Source: Prochlorococcus marinus str. MIT 9515 (GTDB taxonomy: Bacteria; Cyanobacteriota; Cyanobacteriia; PCC-6307; Cyanobiaceae). Taken from it: a DNA stretch of 64,000 nt. Of the stretch, positions 62,555 through 64,000 are shown piece after piece (within the stretch, counting starts at the first letter, position 1; each line of letters starts with the position of its first letter). The stretch is from assembly GCF_000015665.1 (NCBI RefSeq), contig NC_008817.1, positions 62,001 to 126,000 of the forward strand, written 5' to 3'. The notes under the pieces were generated by a model. The model saw only the letters and a list, made by a program, of their open reading frames with translations, did no database searches and had not been told where the DNA came from. The position numbers were made by a program, and so were the translations under genes.

Positions 62555-64000
62555 TTAACTAACCGCACGATTTTTTGCCAATTCGACTTTCTTATCTAGA
62601 ATTGCTGCTGCTGCTAGATGACCGCTCATAGTAGCCCCCTCCATTGAATCTATATAGTCTTGTTTTGTATAACTACCTGCCATAAAGAAATTTGATATTG
62701 AAGTCCTTTGATCAGGTCTATATGGTTCCATACCTGGACTTTCTCTATAAAGTGATTGTGGAATCTGTACTATATTACTCCAAAGTAATTTAAGATTTTT
62801 TGAAGAAGGAAATAGGCGACGGACTTCAGCATCAATTTCTTTTGTGACTTTTTCTTTTGATCTACCCATCCATCGATCACCAGGAGTTAAAACACATTGG
62901 AGTAAAGATCCCATTCCTTCCTTTCTATAATCGATGGGACTTGCTAAAGCTAAATCGGCGAAACAGCTGAAAGATGCATCTGCTGAATATAAAAGATTAT
63001 CCAAACCAGAAGGGTTCTGACTTTTGTTATCATTATTTAGTTCAGTAACCCACCCATCATATCTTAATTGTATTGTTGCAACTGCAACTGCTCTGAGTTT
63101 TTTTAAACCTTTAAACTCTTTGAATTGATACCACTCTTTAGGAACTATTTTTTTAATTCCAGGTACATCACAAGCAGCGAGAAATGTATCAGCGAAAACT
63201 ACCTTATCCCCTTCAGGAGAGGAAATTTTTAGCTGCTTAACCGAATAGGCGGAAGATTCCTTTTCAAAAATAATTTCATCTACCTTATGATTTAGGTGAA
63301 TTAGGCAACCTTTTTTTGTAATGTAATCAACGATAGGTTGCGTTAGCCATTTATGAGGCGATCCCTTTAAAAGATTAAGTTTAGAGGCTTCAGTCTTAGA
63401 TGCAAACATCATAAAAATAGTTAACATGCATCTTGCCGAAATGTCTTGACAATTTATAAAACCTAAAGCGTAAGCAATTGGATCCCACATCCTTTCAAGA
63501 CTTCTAATGCTTCCTCCATGATTTAAAAACCATTCTTTAAAACTTATTTTATCCAAGTCTCTAATAATTTTCATCGCACCTTCATAGTCGATTAACCCTC
63601 TTACTATCGGGCTAGTTCCTAAAGCTAATGCATTTCTTAACTTGTCTACCCAAGTCAGTTGTTCTGTTGTGAAAAAAGCCTTCAGTCCGTTAAATGGAGC
63701 TCCCAAAGGGAATCTGAAATCTAAAGATTTTAAATTACCACCATTATTGATAAATAAATGAGTATGTTCTTTAGGAAGCAAATTATTTAATGCCCCAACT
63801 TTATTCATTAGTTTGAAGAGATTTGCATAGTTATAAAAAAATACATGTAGACCCATCTCTATGTGGTTACCGTCTTTATCTTCCCAACTTCCAACTTTTC
63901 CGCCCCAAAATGATCTACTTTCGTAAATCTCGACTTCGTGGCCTGCATCAACTAAATCAACTGCTGCTGTCAATCCTGCTAATCCTGAGCCAACTATTGC
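62555..64000 (-). CDS. crtQ: Zeta-carotene desaturase, N-terminus cut by window edge
   Basis: The frame is open to the last base and holds about 481 residues. The first visible part, AIVGSGLAGLTAAVDLVDAG, is the FAD-binding motif. Later segments are EIYESRSFWGGKVGSW, MGLHVFFYNYANLF and the C-terminal FFMAGSYTKQDYIDSMEGATMSG, characteristic of plant-type Zds/CrtQ and CrtP. The lack of the CrtP signature and the segment LFKLMNKVGALNNLLPKEHT favour zeta-carotene desaturase. It desaturates zeta-carotene to lycopene for beta-carotene and zeaxanthin. Confidence 0.9.
   Translation of the reverse strand, partial: AIVGSGLAGLTAAVDLVDAGHEVEIYESRSFWGGKVGSWEDKDGNHIEMGLHVFFYNYANLFKLMNKVGALNNLLPKEHTHLFINNGGNLKSLDFRFPLGAPFNGLKAFFTTEQLTWVDKLRNALALGTSPIVRGLIDYEGAMKIIRDLDKISFKEWFLNHGGSIRSLERMWDPIAYALGFINCQDISARCMLTIFMMFASKTEASKLNLLKGSPHKWLTQPIVDYITKKGCLIHLNHKVDEIIFEKESSAYSVKQLKISSPEGDKVVFADTFLAACDVPGIKKIVPKEWYQFKEFKGLKKLRAVAVATIQLRYDGWVTELNNDNKSQNPSGLDNLLYSADASFSCFADLALASPIDYRKEGMGSLLQCVLTPGDRWMGRSKEKVTKEIDAEVRRLFPSSKNLKLLWSNIVQIPQSLYRESPGMEPYRPDQRTSISNFFMAGSYTKQDYIDSMEGATMSGHLAAAAILDKKVELAKNRAVS

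Noticed and set aside
1-64000. CRISPR arrays, insertion sequences, integrases or a genomic island
   Set aside because: No regularly spaced repeats, transposase motifs or att-like tRNA duplications were seen; the 3' end of tRNA-Leu is not repeated nearby.

Overview
The window is strongly A+T-rich, almost fully coding, and carries a typical marine picocyanobacterial gene set: PsbX, Ycf66, two high-light-inducible (Hli) proteins, a PetL-like peptide, zeta-carotene desaturase, CRR7, a complete SUF operon and a circularly permuted two-piece tmRNA with the tag ANKIVSFSRQTAPVAA. Together these point to Prochlorococcus, most likely a high-light-adapted clade. The strain cannot be fixed from the window alone. 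I see no transposase, integrase, prophage block or CRISPR array. This looks like backbone chromosome, with most of the novelty in small proteins and non-coding structure.

Regions. 1-4.2 kb: a partial coaE, argJ, an orphan ParA overlapped by a small membrane protein gene, an aldo/keto reductase and ssrA. 4.3-13.2 kb: an RlmL-like RNA methyltransferase, a pair of membrane proteins (YqjD-like and holin-III-like), a 45-residue membrane peptide, smc followed by a PRC-barrel protein, an LpxB-related protein and a tRNA-Leu with anticodon AAG. 13.4-20 kb: accC, a YggT protein, psbX, ycf66, hli, a BacA/SbmA-type ABC transporter, a HIT protein and peptide deformylase. 20-27 kb: an S9 peptidase facing sufBCDS, with an unknown gene divergent from sufB. 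27.4-34.3 kb: a DUF4912 gene behind a structured leader, phosphoglucomutase, RarA, phosphopantetheinyl transferase, peroxiredoxin Q, CoaX and PAPS reductase.

34.4-42.5 kb: type II NADH dehydrogenase and a run of transport genes (an SLC13/RCK transporter, then Trk/Ktr membrane and nucleotide-binding subunits). These are followed by a ribbon-helix-helix regulator with a repeat-rich upstream region, a Nif11-like ORF and an ABC-F ATPase. 42.6-50 kb: a twin-CX3C micro-protein, an HtrA protease, cyanobacteria-specific small proteins, a second hli, a zinc-ribbon membrane protein, and a same-strand run of PDZ/radical-SAM, TolC-like, inositol-phosphatase-like and BrkB genes. 50-64 kb: nadB, a VKOR-thioredoxin fusion, rimO, a petL-like gene, an acyltransferase, a RibD-like reductase overlapping a tandem PTPS/QueD protein, aroK, CRR7, a lumenal DUF6816-type protein, a GST, rbfA, hemD and a partial crtQ.

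Functional themes are CoA/pantetheine metabolism (coaE, coaX, PPTase), Fe-S assembly (SUF) with Fe-S enzymes (RimO, the PDZ radical-SAM protein), thiol/oxidative-stress handling (VKOR, peroxiredoxin Q, GST) and photosynthesis accessories. No large undescribed system such as a defence island or biosynthetic cluster is evident. The best leads are the SD-sequestering leader upstream of the DUF4912 gene, the twin-CX3C micro-protein, the asymmetric tandem PTPS with its coupled reductase, the repeat array upstream of the RHH gene, and tRNA-Leu(AAG).
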